This document shows, piece after piece, positions 16,746 to 24,624 of a stretch of DNA of 34,785 nt. The stretch spans positions 1 to 34,785 of the forward strand of contig JAIYBU010000098.1 of the NCBI GenBank assembly GCA_027488335.1, in the 5' to 3' direction. Under the pieces are notes generated by a model that was not told where the DNA came from, made no database searches, and worked only from the letters and a program-made list of their open reading frames with translations. Each line of letters opens with the position of its first letter. Position 1 is the stretch's first letter. The DNA comes from Cytophagaceae bacterium. GTDB lineage: Bacteria > Bacteroidota > Bacteroidia > Cytophagales > Spirosomataceae. The translations under genes were made by a program, and so were the position numbers.

Positions 16746-17321
16746 ATGAAACTCTGTCTTGCCACAAATAATGCCCATAAAGTAGAAGAATTACAAGCTC
16801 TTTTGGGTGAAAAATTTCAACTTCAAACCCTCAACGAAATCGGTTGTTTTGATGATATTCCTGAAACTGCTGACACGTTCGATGGTAACTCACTACAAAA
16901 AGCGATATATGTTTGGGAACGTTTTCAAATAGATTGCATTGCCGACGATTCGGGTTTAGAAGTGGATGCACTCAATGGTGAGCCTGGGGTTTTCTCGGCA
17001 CGCTACGCTGGCGAACATGGAAATCACGCAAAAAATATTGAAAAACTACTCCAAACCCTCGAAGGTATAGAAAATCGTGCTGCTCAATTCAGAAGCGTAA
17101 TTACATTGCTAATTGATGGGAAGCCTCATTTTTTTGAGGGAATAATTCGTGGAAAAATCACACACGAAAGACATGGTGAAAAAGGCTTTGGCTACGACCC
17201 CATTTTCGTACCCGAAGGCTACGACCGCACTTTTGCTGAAATGACAATGGAAGAAAAAAATCCAATCAGCCACCGAGGTTTAGCCGTAGCAAAAATGATA
17301 GAATTTTTGAAGCAAGCATAA
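16746..17321 (+). CDS. rdgB: XTP/dITP pyrophosphatase (RdgB/HAM1 family)
   Basis: Protein of 191 residues from the ATG at 16746, which gives the family's standard N-terminus (KLCLATNNAHKVEEL). An in-frame GTG at 16704 would add 14 atypical residues. Family motifs are complete: ADDSGLEVDALNGEPGVFSA, SARYAG, GFGYDPIFVPEG and the C-terminal NPISHRGLA. The enzyme hydrolyses non-canonical ITP, dITP and XTP to monophosphates and pyrophosphate, keeping deaminated purines out of nucleic acids. It is downstream of prfA with a hairpin between them, so it may be partly co-transcribed. Confidence 0.97.
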   Translation: MKLCLATNNAHKVEELQALLGEKFQLQTLNEIGCFDDIPETADTFDGNSLQKAIYVWERFQIDCIADDSGLEVDALNGEPGVFSARYAGEHGNHAKNIEKLLQTLEGIENRAAQFRSVITLLIDGKPHFFEGIIRGKITHERHGEKGFGYDPIFVPEGYDRTFAEMTMEEKNPISHRGLAVAKMIEFLKQA

Positions 17322-17325
17322 AAAA

Positions 17326-17350
17326 TGAGCGAGGCCAATGGCTTCGCTCA
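17326..17350. terminator. Hairpin after rdgB
   Basis: TGAGCGAGGCC (17326-17336) pairs with GGCTTCGCTCA (17340-17350), 11 bp with one G-T wobble and a 3-nt loop, right after the rdgB stop. The run of A before it would give a T-tract only on the minus strand; on the plus strand the stem is followed by AAAAACTCG, so it is not a canonical plus-strand terminator. Confidence 0.5.
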
Positions 17351-17373
17351 AAAACTCGTTATAGGTAAAAGTA

Positions 17374-17392
17374 TTTCTGAGTGTCTCAGAAA
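17374..17392. promoter_or_regulatory. Palindrome upstream of the AraC-type gene
   Basis: TTTCTGAG (17374-17381) and CTCAGAAA (17385-17392) are perfect 8-nt inverted repeats with a TGT centre. No T-run follows, so it is not a terminator. It lies about 72 nt upstream of the -33 element at 17465 and could be an operator. Confidence 0.35.
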
Positions 17393-17464
17393 GGTAATCA
17401 ATTCTTTTCTGATGCAAAATTGGTAGAAATCCTCTAAAAAAACTACTCCATCATTATCTAATAC

Positions 17465-17495
17465 TTGTGCTTTATTAACATTATATGTAGATTTG
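17465..17495 (+). promoter_or_regulatory. Bacteroidota-type promoter for the AraC-type gene
   Basis: TTG at 17465-17467, a 20-nt spacer, and TAGATTTG at 17488-17495 fit the Bacteroidota consensus well. The gene's ATG is at 17520, which leaves a leader of about 18 nt. Confidence 0.68.
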
Positions 17496-17519
17496 TTTGA
17501 TGTATAATGATAATAAGGC

Positions 17520-18365
17520 ATGAAAGTAGAATACGAAAAAATCTCACCCGATACAGGTAGCTCATTTCGTCTGATTCACTGGAAGTCAGAAAATGACCGC
17601 TATTTTTGGCATTATCACCCCGAATACGAGATTGTTTTTGTCAGAAAAGGCTCAGGTAAACTTCACATCGGCGAACATCTTAAAAACTACGAAGAAGGAG
17701 AATTGGTTTTCATTGGTCCTGACCTTCCACACACAGGCTTTGGCTACGGGGTCATTGGCGAACATGAAGAAATTGTGGTGCAACTTCGCAAAGATTTTTT
17801 GGGTGAAGAATTCATACAAAAACCTGAATTACAGCATATTCGAGAGTTGTTTGAACGAGCAAAACAGGGTCTTTCGTTTCAAGGAAAAGCCCGAAAGATT
17901 GTAGCAACTAAACTACAAAAAATGCTTACACTTTCGCATTTCGAAAGACTCGTAGAGCTACTAAATATTTTTCATACACTTGCCACAACCACCGAATTTT
18001 CGGTACTTAATGCTGCTGACAAACGTTTTGACTTTAATCATAAAGACGAAGACCGCATCAACCGAGTTTATGAATTCGTGGAGCAGAATTACCAAAAAAG
18101 TATTGATATTCAAGTAGTTGCCGATTTAGCAAACCTGACCGTTCCCTCCTTTTGTCGATATTTCAAGAAAATTTCACATATTACTTATACCGATTTTGTA
18201 AACGAATACCGAATCAATCAAGCCTGCCGTTTGTTATTTGAAAACAAACCCATAGCAGATATTTGTTTTGAAGTGGGTTTCAATAACATTTCGCACTTTA
18301 ATAAAACTTTTAAGCAGTTGAAAGGTGTTAGTCCGAGGGAATATAAATCGGAAATGAAAAAATAA
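17520..18365 (+). CDS. AraC-family transcriptional regulator (cupin + HTH)
   Basis: Protein of 281 residues. The N-terminal half is a cupin sensor (FWHYHPEYEIVFV, GEHLKNYEEGELVFIGPDLPH). The C-terminal 100 residues (from about DEDRINRVYEFV) form a double helix-turn-helix of the AraC type, with VVADLANLTVPSFCRYFKK and IADICFEVGFNNISHFNKTF. The N-terminal domain is clearly related to the truncated regulator at 1-302. Such cupin-AraC proteins usually respond to sugars or small acids. It has its own promoter, and pruA follows on the same strand 111 nt downstream, but nothing shows that it regulates pruA. Confidence 0.93.
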   Translation: MKVEYEKISPDTGSSFRLIHWKSENDRYFWHYHPEYEIVFVRKGSGKLHIGEHLKNYEEGELVFIGPDLPHTGFGYGVIGEHEEIVVQLRKDFLGEEFIQKPELQHIRELFERAKQGLSFQGKARKIVATKLQKMLTLSHFERLVELLNIFHTLATTTEFSVLNAADKRFDFNHKDEDRINRVYEFVEQNYQKSIDIQVVADLANLTVPSFCRYFKKISHITYTDFVNEYRINQACRLLFENKPIADICFEVGFNNISHFNKTFKQLKGVSPREYKSEMKK

Positions 18366-18476
18366 AAGAAAGTAGGAAAACATAAATGTAAAGATGTTGT
18401 ACGAAGCCTTTCTACCAATAAATTCAAATCTTTTCACTAATTTCGCCCTCGAAAATCAACAAAAACTTCATCAACA

Positions 18477-20108
18477 ATGAACAACGCCTTTTTTAAAGTT
18501 CCATCGCCTATCAATGAGCCTGTTTTAAATTATGCAGCAGGTTCTGCTGAGAAAATCGCTCTTAAAAAAGCAATTTCCGAAGCTCGCTCAAAAGTCATCG
18601 AAGTTCCGATGTACATTGGCTCTGAACTTATACATACCGATAATAAAATCAAACTTTCGCCTCCGCACGACCACCAACATATCTTGGGTTATGCCAGCGA
18701 GGGCGATGCCTCGCACGTACACAAAGCGATTGATGCCGCTTTGGCTGCTCGTGAAAACTGGGCAAATCTTTCGTGGGAACACCGTGCGAGTATTTTCTTG
18801 AAAGCTGCCGACCTTTTGGCTGGCCCTTATCGTGCAAAAATCAATGCCGCCACGATGCTCGGGCAGTCGAAAAATGCTTACCAAGCCGAAATCGACTCTG
18901 CTTGTGAGTTTATCGACTTTTTGCGTTTCAATGCTTATTTTATGCAGCAAATTTACGCTGGTCAGCCAGAGTCAGTGCGTGGTTTGTGGAATCGTGTAGA
19001 GTATCGTCCACTTGAGGGATTCGTTTTTGCTCTTACGCCATTTAATTTTACGGCCATTGCGGGTAATCTTCCTGCGTGCGTAGCCATGATGGGTAACGTA
19101 ACTGTTTGGAAACCAGCATATCCGCAAATTTATTCGGCCAATGTAATCATGGAAGTTTTGCGTGAGGCAGGCTTGCCTGATGGCGTAATTAATTTGATTT
19201 ATGTGGATGGCCCAGTAGCTGGCGATATTATTTTCAAACACGCCGATTTTGCAGGAATTCACTTTACGGGTAGCACCAAAGTTTTCCAAACAATTTGGCA
19301 GACAATCGGACAAAATATCTCAAAATACAAAACTTATCCACGTATTGTGGGAGAAACGGGTGGAAAAGACTTCGTGGTGGCTCACGAGTCGGCCGATGTA
19401 AAGGCTTTAACAACGGGTTTGGTTCGTGGAGCGTTTGAGTACCAAGGACAAAAATGTTCGGCGGCTTCTCGTGCCTACATTCCATCAAACTTATGGCCAG
19501 CCGTAAAAGAACAACTCATTGCTGATTTGAAAGAAATCAAAATCGGTGGTACAGAAGATTTCTCAAATTTTGTGAATGCTGTTATTGACGAACGTGCTTT
19601 CGATAAAATTGCAGGATACATTGATAATGCCAAGAAGAGTGATAAAATTACGGTAATTGCAGGCGGAAACTACGATAAATCGAAAGGGTATTTCATCGAG
19701 CCAACGGTTTTATTAACAACCGACCCAAGTTACACAACCATGTGTGAAGAAATCTTCGGACCCGTACTAACAATCTACGTTTACGAACCACAAGATTTCG
19801 AGAAAACCCTCGAGTTGGTTGATGCAACTTCACCTTATGCTCTTACGGGTGCTATATTCTCGCAAGATAGATATGCCATTGATTTGGCTATGAAAAAATT
19901 GGTTAATTCGGCAGGAAATTTTTATATCAACGATAAACCAACGGGTGCAGTGGTTGGTCAGCAGCCATTTGGCGGTGCAAGGGCTTCGGGAACAAACGAT
20001 AAAGCAGGGTCGATTTTGAATCTTTATCGTTGGGTGCAGCCACGCACAATCAAAGAAACGTTCGTTTCACCAACCGATTATAAGTATCCGTTTTTGGGAG
20101 AGGAATAA
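18477..20108 (+). CDS. pruA: L-glutamate gamma-semialdehyde (1-pyrroline-5-carboxylate) dehydrogenase
   Basis: Protein of 543 residues, the size of the stand-alone P5C dehydrogenases of the aldehyde dehydrogenase superfamily. The catalytic glutamate lies in VGETGGKDF (E293) and the nucleophilic cysteine in YQGQKCSAASRAY (C327). The NAD-binding TPFNFTAIAGNLP and FTGST segments, as well as EEIFGPVLTIYVY, are also intact. It oxidises glutamate semialdehyde from proline or ornithine breakdown to glutamate with NAD. No proline dehydrogenase gene is visible in the window. It ends in a spacer with a long inverted repeat facing the convergent GH20 gene. Confidence 0.96.
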   Translation: MNNAFFKVPSPINEPVLNYAAGSAEKIALKKAISEARSKVIEVPMYIGSELIHTDNKIKLSPPHDHQHILGYASEGDASHVHKAIDAALAARENWANLSWEHRASIFLKAADLLAGPYRAKINAATMLGQSKNAYQAEIDSACEFIDFLRFNAYFMQQIYAGQPESVRGLWNRVEYRPLEGFVFALTPFNFTAIAGNLPACVAMMGNVTVWKPAYPQIYSANVIMEVLREAGLPDGVINLIYVDGPVAGDIIFKHADFAGIHFTGSTKVFQTIWQTIGQNISKYKTYPRIVGETGGKDFVVAHESADVKALTTGLVRGAFEYQGQKCSAASRAYIPSNLWPAVKEQLIADLKEIKIGGTEDFSNFVNAVIDERAFDKIAGYIDNAKKSDKITVIAGGNYDKSKGYFIEPTVLLTTDPSYTTMCEEIFGPVLTIYVYEPQDFEKTLELVDATSPYALTGAIFSQDRYAIDLAMKKLVNSAGNFYINDKPTGAVVGQQPFGGARASGTNDKAGSILNLYRWVQPRTIKETFVSPTDYKYPFLGEE

Positions 20109-20119
20109 AATTAATTTTC

Positions 20120-20223
20120 AATGATAGAATGAGTGAATGATAGAATCTTAGTTAAGCTATGTACAAGATTTTGTTGTTTGATATTCAATGAGTTTAGTCG
20201 CTCATTCTATCATTCACTCATTC
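20120..20223. repeat. Long-loop inverted repeat with iterated GAATGA words
   Basis: GAATGAGTGAATGATAGAAT (20127-20146) is repeated perfectly in inverse orientation at 20204-20223, with 57 nt between the arms. Within the left arm region AATGATAGAAT occurs twice (20120-20130 and 20136-20146). The element fills the gap between convergent pruA and the GH20 gene. It could act as a two-way terminator or be a dispersed repeat. Confidence 0.8.
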
Positions 20224-20227
20224 AAAA

Positions 20228-22123
20228 CTATTTATCGGGCATTCTATAAGTCTTTATAAACTCCTTACCAATCTGCTGGCCATTTCTGAAAATTGCTGCT
20301 CTTACAGTAGTCAATTTATTGAAGGTTTGTGGTATAAAAATGGGGGAGTTGCTCGTCGGTTTCGAGAAATCGAGTGAGTAACGCACCTGTGCATCAGGTA
20401 TATAAGGCTCCAGTTTTACCTCAACTGTTTGGGTACTTTTATTGGGTGTTGCAGTTTCTTTTACATCAAAAATACTTTTGGCGTAGTTTACATTCAATAC
20501 ATCTAATCGTTTGAAATGTGTTTCTAATCTACGACTAAAATCTGCAAAGTTCTTATTAGCAGAAGGTGTCCAAGTCACTTCCGATAAAGCACACGCACGA
20601 GGGAAAGTCATGTATTCGGCGTGTTCGGGCGTGGCAATGTATTCTGTCCAAAGATTCACTTGAGCACCCAAAATATGTTTCGTTTCTTCTGGCTTTAGTT
20701 CTGATGGTGTTGGTTCGTAGGAATAAACTTTTTCCAACGTCAAGAAACCACCAATTCCCAATGGCTCAGTGACTGGGTGAGATTGGTAATAATCAATATA
20801 AACGTATGAGTTTGGTGTCATTACGACATCGTGTTTTTGTTTGGCTGCTTCAATTCCCCCTTGCACACCTCGCCACGACATCACGGTAGCGTTTGGTGAA
20901 AGTCCACCTTCCAAAATCTCGTCCCAACCCATGATTTTTCTACCTTTTGAGGTCAAAAACTTATCAATTCGTTTAATAAAATAACTTTGAAGTTCATGTT
21001 CATCTTTTAAACCTTGAGCTTTCATCAAATCTTGACAGAATTTACTTCTTTGCCACGTAATTTTCGGACATTCGTCGCCACCGATATGGATGTATTTACT
21101 CGGAAACAAGTCCATCACTTCGGTCAGTACATCTTCAATAAAGCTAAAAGTTTTTTCGGTAGGGCAATAAACGTCTTCGATTACTCCCCAAATTTTGGCT
21201 ACACCATAAGGCCCGCCCGTACAACCTAATTCTGGATAAGCCGCTAATGCTGCCAAAGCATGTCCAGGCATTTCGATTTCAGGAATAATCGTTACATATC
21301 GGTCTTGGGCATATTTTACAACTTCTCTGATTTCATCTTGTGTATAAAACCCCGAATGCTCTTTTCCATCAAACTTTAATGGTTGATTATAAGCCAATTT
21401 TCCTTCGATAGTCTCAGAACGTACCGAGCCGACTTGCGTAAGTCGAGGATATTTCAAAATTTCAATCCTCCAACCTTGGTCTTCGGTTAAGTGCCAATGC
21501 AAAATATTCATTTTGTGCATTGCCAATAAATCAATTGTTTTTTTTACGAAAGAAAGCGGCATAAAATGACGACCCACATCAAGCATGTAGCCTCGATGTT
21601 GATACCGTGGTTTATCGACAATACTTACACAAGGCATTTTTAATTCTAAACCATTGACTTTGCTCGAACTATAAATTTCGGCAGGAAGCAACTGAAACAA
21701 AGTTTGAAGAGCATAAAAGTATCCTTGCGAAGCACTTGCCGTAACGGTCACAAGATTTGATTCAATCGAAAGTTCATAGCCATCTTCGGGCATTGATTGA
21801 GTTGATTTTGCAAATAAAATAGCATTTGTAATTGGCGGAACAGGAGTTGCTTTTTTTGTTTTTGGGTCAATTCTTGGTACTTTTGGTAGAGAAACCTCCG
21901 TAAAAAGTTTCATTCCCGTTGTAAGCGATACCTGACTCGAAAAAAGTTTAGCAACTGCAGCCGTTTGGGCGTCATTGCTTTGTAAAATAATTCGAGTTTC
22001 GCTATTAATTACGAATGTGCCACTTTTGGCTATGAGTGTATCGGGTTGCGGAATAATACTGTATGTATTTTGTCCCTTAACAGCCGTGGCAAAACATAAA
22101 AAAAGAATGAGTAATCGTTTCAT
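20228..22123 (-). CDS. Glycoside hydrolase family 20 beta-N-acetylhexosaminidase, exported
   Basis: Protein of 631 residues from the ATG at 22123, chosen because it gives a clean Sec signal (KRLLILFLC to about VKGQ, residue 18); the longer frame adds 14 residues before it. The N-terminal alpha/beta domain of GH20 is followed by the barrel (RGYMLDVGRHFMPL, HWHLTEDQGWRIEI, PEIEMPGHALAALAAYPEL). The catalytic Asp-Glu pair lies in HIGGDECPK (D350, E351). The C-terminal 80 residues look like an added beta domain (VRYSLDFSKPTSNSPIF). GH20 enzymes remove terminal GlcNAc or GalNAc from chitin oligosaccharides or glycans. It lies 38 nt downstream of the aquaporin gene on the same strand, so they may share a transcript. 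Confidence 0.95.
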   Translation of the reverse strand: MKRLLILFLCFATAVKGQNTYSIIPQPDTLIAKSGTFVINSETRIILQSNDAQTAAVAKLFSSQVSLTTGMKLFTEVSLPKVPRIDPKTKKATPVPPITNAILFAKSTQSMPEDGYELSIESNLVTVTASASQGYFYALQTLFQLLPAEIYSSSKVNGLELKMPCVSIVDKPRYQHRGYMLDVGRHFMPLSFVKKTIDLLAMHKMNILHWHLTEDQGWRIEILKYPRLTQVGSVRSETIEGKLAYNQPLKFDGKEHSGFYTQDEIREVVKYAQDRYVTIIPEIEMPGHALAALAAYPELGCTGGPYGVAKIWGVIEDVYCPTEKTFSFIEDVLTEVMDLFPSKYIHIGGDECPKITWQRSKFCQDLMKAQGLKDEHELQSYFIKRIDKFLTSKGRKIMGWDEILEGGLSPNATVMSWRGVQGGIEAAKQKHDVVMTPNSYVYIDYYQSHPVTEPLGIGGFLTLEKVYSYEPTPSELKPEETKHILGAQVNLWTEYIATPEHAEYMTFPRACALSEVTWTPSANKNFADFSRRLETHFKRLDVLNVNYAKSIFDVKETATPNKSTQTVEVKLEPYIPDAQVRYSLDFSKPTSNSPIFIPQTFNKLTTVRAAIFRNGQQIGKEFIKTYRMPDK

Positions 22124-22161
22124 GCTGATGGAGTTTATACAATGGGTAGTTAAAAAATAGT

Positions 22162-22875
22162 TCAAAAGTTAAACACATTTAAGAAAAGTACAGCCAAAAT
22201 ACCCCCTATGATTGGGCCTACAACTGGAATCCAAGCGTAGTTCCAATCGCTTGAACCTTTACCCGAAATCGGCAAAACTGCATGAGCAATACGTGGACCT
22301 AAATCACGGGCAGGATTGATAGCGTAACCAGTCGGACCTCCCAATGATAAGCCGATTGACCAAACCAACATACCAACCAAATAAGGAGCAAAGCCATTTG
22401 GTAAATCGGCAGTAAACGAACTCGAAACAACAATTAATACGATTGTACCAATGATTTCGGAAATAAGATTGCCCGTAGTATTTCTGATGGCAGGAGCGGT
22501 GGCAAAAACACCCAGTTTTGCTCCTTTGTCTTCGGTAATTGCCCAATGTGGCAGATAGACGAGCCAAACGAGGGTAGCACCCAAAAAAGCACCAATCATT
22601 TGAGCGGTAATAAACGGAGCAACATTCGACCAATCGCCTGATTTTACGGCCATTGCAATCGTAATGGCAGGGTTGAGATGGGCATCGGGGCTACCAAATT
22701 TTTGAGCGATGAATACACCGCACATGACTGCAAATCCCCAAGCTGCTGTAACGACTATCCAGCCGCCATTTTCGCCTTTTGAACCTTTTAAAAGAATATT
22801 AGCAACAACACCGTCGCCGAGTAGAATAAGTACAAGCGTACCCAATAATTCACCAATAAAGTTTGAAGTTTGCAT
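22162..22875 (-). CDS. MIP-family aquaporin / glycerol facilitator
   Basis: Protein of 237 residues from the ATG at 22875; a TTG 39 nt upstream is less likely. It is very hydrophobic, with the six membrane segments and two half-helices of the MIP family. The two pore motifs are HLNPAIT (NPA at 68-70) and AINPARDLGPR (NPA at 187-189). The aspartate just after the second NPA is typical of glycerol-conducting GlpF-type channels, so polyol passage is likely, but water conduction cannot be excluded. It is located in the inner membrane. The GH20 gene follows on the same strand. No glycerol kinase or dehydrogenase gene is nearby. Confidence 0.93.
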   Translation of the reverse strand: MQTSNFIGELLGTLVLILLGDGVVANILLKGSKGENGGWIVVTAAWGFAVMCGVFIAQKFGSPDAHLNPAITIAMAVKSGDWSNVAPFITAQMIGAFLGATLVWLVYLPHWAITEDKGAKLGVFATAPAIRNTTGNLISEIIGTIVLIVVSSSFTADLPNGFAPYLVGMLVWSIGLSLGGPTGYAINPARDLGPRIAHAVLPISGKGSSDWNYAWIPVVGPIIGGILAVLFLNVFNF

Positions 22876-22924
22876 TGAGGTTTTATTTGTTATAGGGTTG
22901 AAAATGTTTGGCAAGTTAATTTAT

Positions 22925-22955
22925 TTTGTCAGAACACACAATAGGTTTAACTTTG
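22925..22955 (+). promoter_or_regulatory. Strong Bacteroidota-type promoter for purB
   Basis: TTTG (22925-22928), a 19-nt spacer and TAACTTTG (22948-22955) match the Bacteroidota promoter consensus almost perfectly. It implies a leader of about 130 nt before the purB ATG at 23095. Confidence 0.72.
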
Positions 22956-22965
22956 TGCTTTGAAT

Positions 22966-23080
22966 TTCGATGTTGGAGGTGCGATGTTGGGTGCTGGCGG
23001 GGAGCTAAAGAGGCTTTTTCAAAAAGATTTCAATCAACCAAATCCAATTTTCATCTTCCAAACTCTCAATTTCCAAAGAT
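22966..23080. repeat. Iterated-word repeat in the purB leader
   Basis: CGATGTTGG occurs at 22968-22976 and again at 22982-22990, 14 nt apart. Further on, about 23031-23077 is built of C-rich words such as CCAAATCC, TCATCTTCCAA and TTTCCAA, roughly complementary in style to the G-rich left half. It may be a degenerate inverted repeat. It lies inside the predicted leader of purB. Confidence 0.45.
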
Positions 23081-23094
23081 TTTACTTGAAAATT

Positions 23095-24438
23095 ATGCTT
23101 TTGAATTCTCTTACCGCTATTTCTCCTGTTGATGGTCGTTACCGCCGACAAATTGAAAATCTTGCTAAATATTTTTCTGAATTCGGACTCATTCACTACC
23201 GAGTCAGGGTTGAAATAGAATATTTTATTGCTCTTTGTGAACTTCCTTTGCCTCAACTCGAAGGGTTTGATAAAAATCTGTATAAAAATCTTCGGGCCAT
23301 TTATGAAAATTTTTCGGAAGAAGATGCCCTAAAAATCAAAGAAACCGAAAAGATAACCAATCATGATGTAAAAGCTGTGGAGTATTTTATTAAAGATGCT
23401 TTCGAGGTTCTCGGAATTGGACAACACTCAGAATTTATTCACTTCGGACTCACTTCTCAGGATGTCAATAATACTGCCATTCCGTTATCGCTGAAAGAAG
23501 CGATGGTCATAGAAGTTGTGCCTGCTTTTCAGCAAGTTTTGGCAAAATTGCACGAATTGGCCGAACAATGGAAAGACATTGCTCTACTCGCACACACGCA
23601 CGGACAACCAGCTTCGCCTACACGTCTGGGCAAAGAATTATTGGTTTTTTGTGAAAGAATCGAAAAACAACTCGAAATGCTCAATGCTGTGCCTTATGCC
23701 GCCAAATTTGGTGGAGCAACGGGTAATTTCAATGCTCATAATGTAGCTTATCCACAAACCGATTGGGTGACGTTTGGCAATAGTTTCGTTAATGATTGGC
23801 TCGGACTTTCTCGCAGCCAAAAAACGACACAAATTGAGCATTACGATATGCTGGCAGCCATGTTTGATGCCCTCAAACGCCTCAATACAATTTTGATTGA
23901 TTTTTCTCGTGATGTATGGTCGTATGTTTCGATGGGTTATTTCAAGCAAAAAATCAAAGCGGGCGAAATCGGTTCGTCGGCAATGCCGCATAAAGTAAAC
24001 CCAATTGACTTTGAAAATGCGGAAGGAAACTTAGGCGTTGCTAATGCTCTTTTTGAACATTTTTCGGCAAAATTGCCAATTTCTCGCCTACAAAGAGACT
24101 TGACAGATTCGACTGTTTTGAGAAACTTGGGCGTGCCGATTGGTCATACAGTGATTGCCTTAAATTCTTTGCTAAAAGGGATGAATAAACTCGAACTCAA
24201 CCAAGAAGCAATCGACCACCATTTGGAAGAAAATTGGGCGGTTGTGGCCGAAGGTATTCAGACAGTCCTTCGTCGTGAAGGTTTCCCGAAACCTTATGAG
24301 GCATTGAAAGAATTGACTCGCAAAAATGAGAAAATTACCGAAAAACGCATCAAAGAATTTATCGATACCCTTGATGTAAGCGAAAAAGTAAAATACGAAC
24401 TTCGACGCATTTCGCCTTTTAACTACACAGGCATTTAA
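23095..24438 (+). CDS. purB: Adenylosuccinate lyase
   Basis: Protein of 447 residues from the ATG at 23095, which gives the standard start LLNSLTAISPVDGRY; the frame is open upstream for 45 codons through a repeat-like leader and should not be used. Family motifs are complete: FGLTSQDVNNTA (118-129), the histidine motif THGQPASPT (168-176) and the fumarase/aspartase superfamily signature GSSAMPHKVNP (293-303). It acts twice in purine synthesis, cleaving SAICAR to AICAR and adenylosuccinate to AMP, each time releasing fumarate. It sits alone behind its own promoter and is followed by a strong terminator. Confidence 0.97.
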   Translation: MLLNSLTAISPVDGRYRRQIENLAKYFSEFGLIHYRVRVEIEYFIALCELPLPQLEGFDKNLYKNLRAIYENFSEEDALKIKETEKITNHDVKAVEYFIKDAFEVLGIGQHSEFIHFGLTSQDVNNTAIPLSLKEAMVIEVVPAFQQVLAKLHELAEQWKDIALLAHTHGQPASPTRLGKELLVFCERIEKQLEMLNAVPYAAKFGGATGNFNAHNVAYPQTDWVTFGNSFVNDWLGLSRSQKTTQIEHYDMLAAMFDALKRLNTILIDFSRDVWSYVSMGYFKQKIKAGEIGSSAMPHKVNPIDFENAEGNLGVANALFEHFSAKLPISRLQRDLTDSTVLRNLGVPIGHTVIALNSLLKGMNKLELNQEAIDHHLEENWAVVAEGIQTVLRREGFPKPYEALKELTRKNEKITEKRIKEFIDTLDVSEKVKYELRRISPFNYTGI

Positions 24439-24459
24439 GTTATTAAATACTAAAGTCTC

Positions 24460-24496
24460 AAACGTAGAATTACAAGAGTAATTCTACGTTTCTTTT
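24460..24496. terminator. Terminator after purB
   Basis: A perfect 14-bp stem pairs 24460-24473 with 24478-24491 (AAACGTAGAATTAC / GTAATTCTACGTTT) around a 4-nt loop, followed by CTTTTG. It marks the left border of the AT-rich HD-domain island. Confidence 0.82.
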
Positions 24497-24554
24497 GACC
24501 TCTAAAGCTTGTTTGTTCCTACATTACAGTTCTTAGAATGAAAACTTTTTAGAC

Positions 24555-24562
24555 TAAATTTG
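24555..24562 (+). promoter_or_regulatory. Candidate -7 box for the HD-domain gene
   Basis: TAAATTTG is an exact TAnnTTTG match 62 nt before the ATG at 24625. No TTG element is found at the usual distance upstream, so strength is uncertain. The whole spacer is AT-rich. Confidence 0.4.
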
Positions 24563-24624
24563 AATAATACTATTATTTTATATAATTTAGTTTGAAATTG
24601 ACTTTTGCTTCTAAATATGCTGTT

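Noticed and set aside
22960-23094. N-terminal extension of adenylosuccinate lyase by 45 codons
   Set aside because: The encoded residues do not match the family, cover repeat-like leader DNA, and the ATG at 23095 gives the standard N-terminus.
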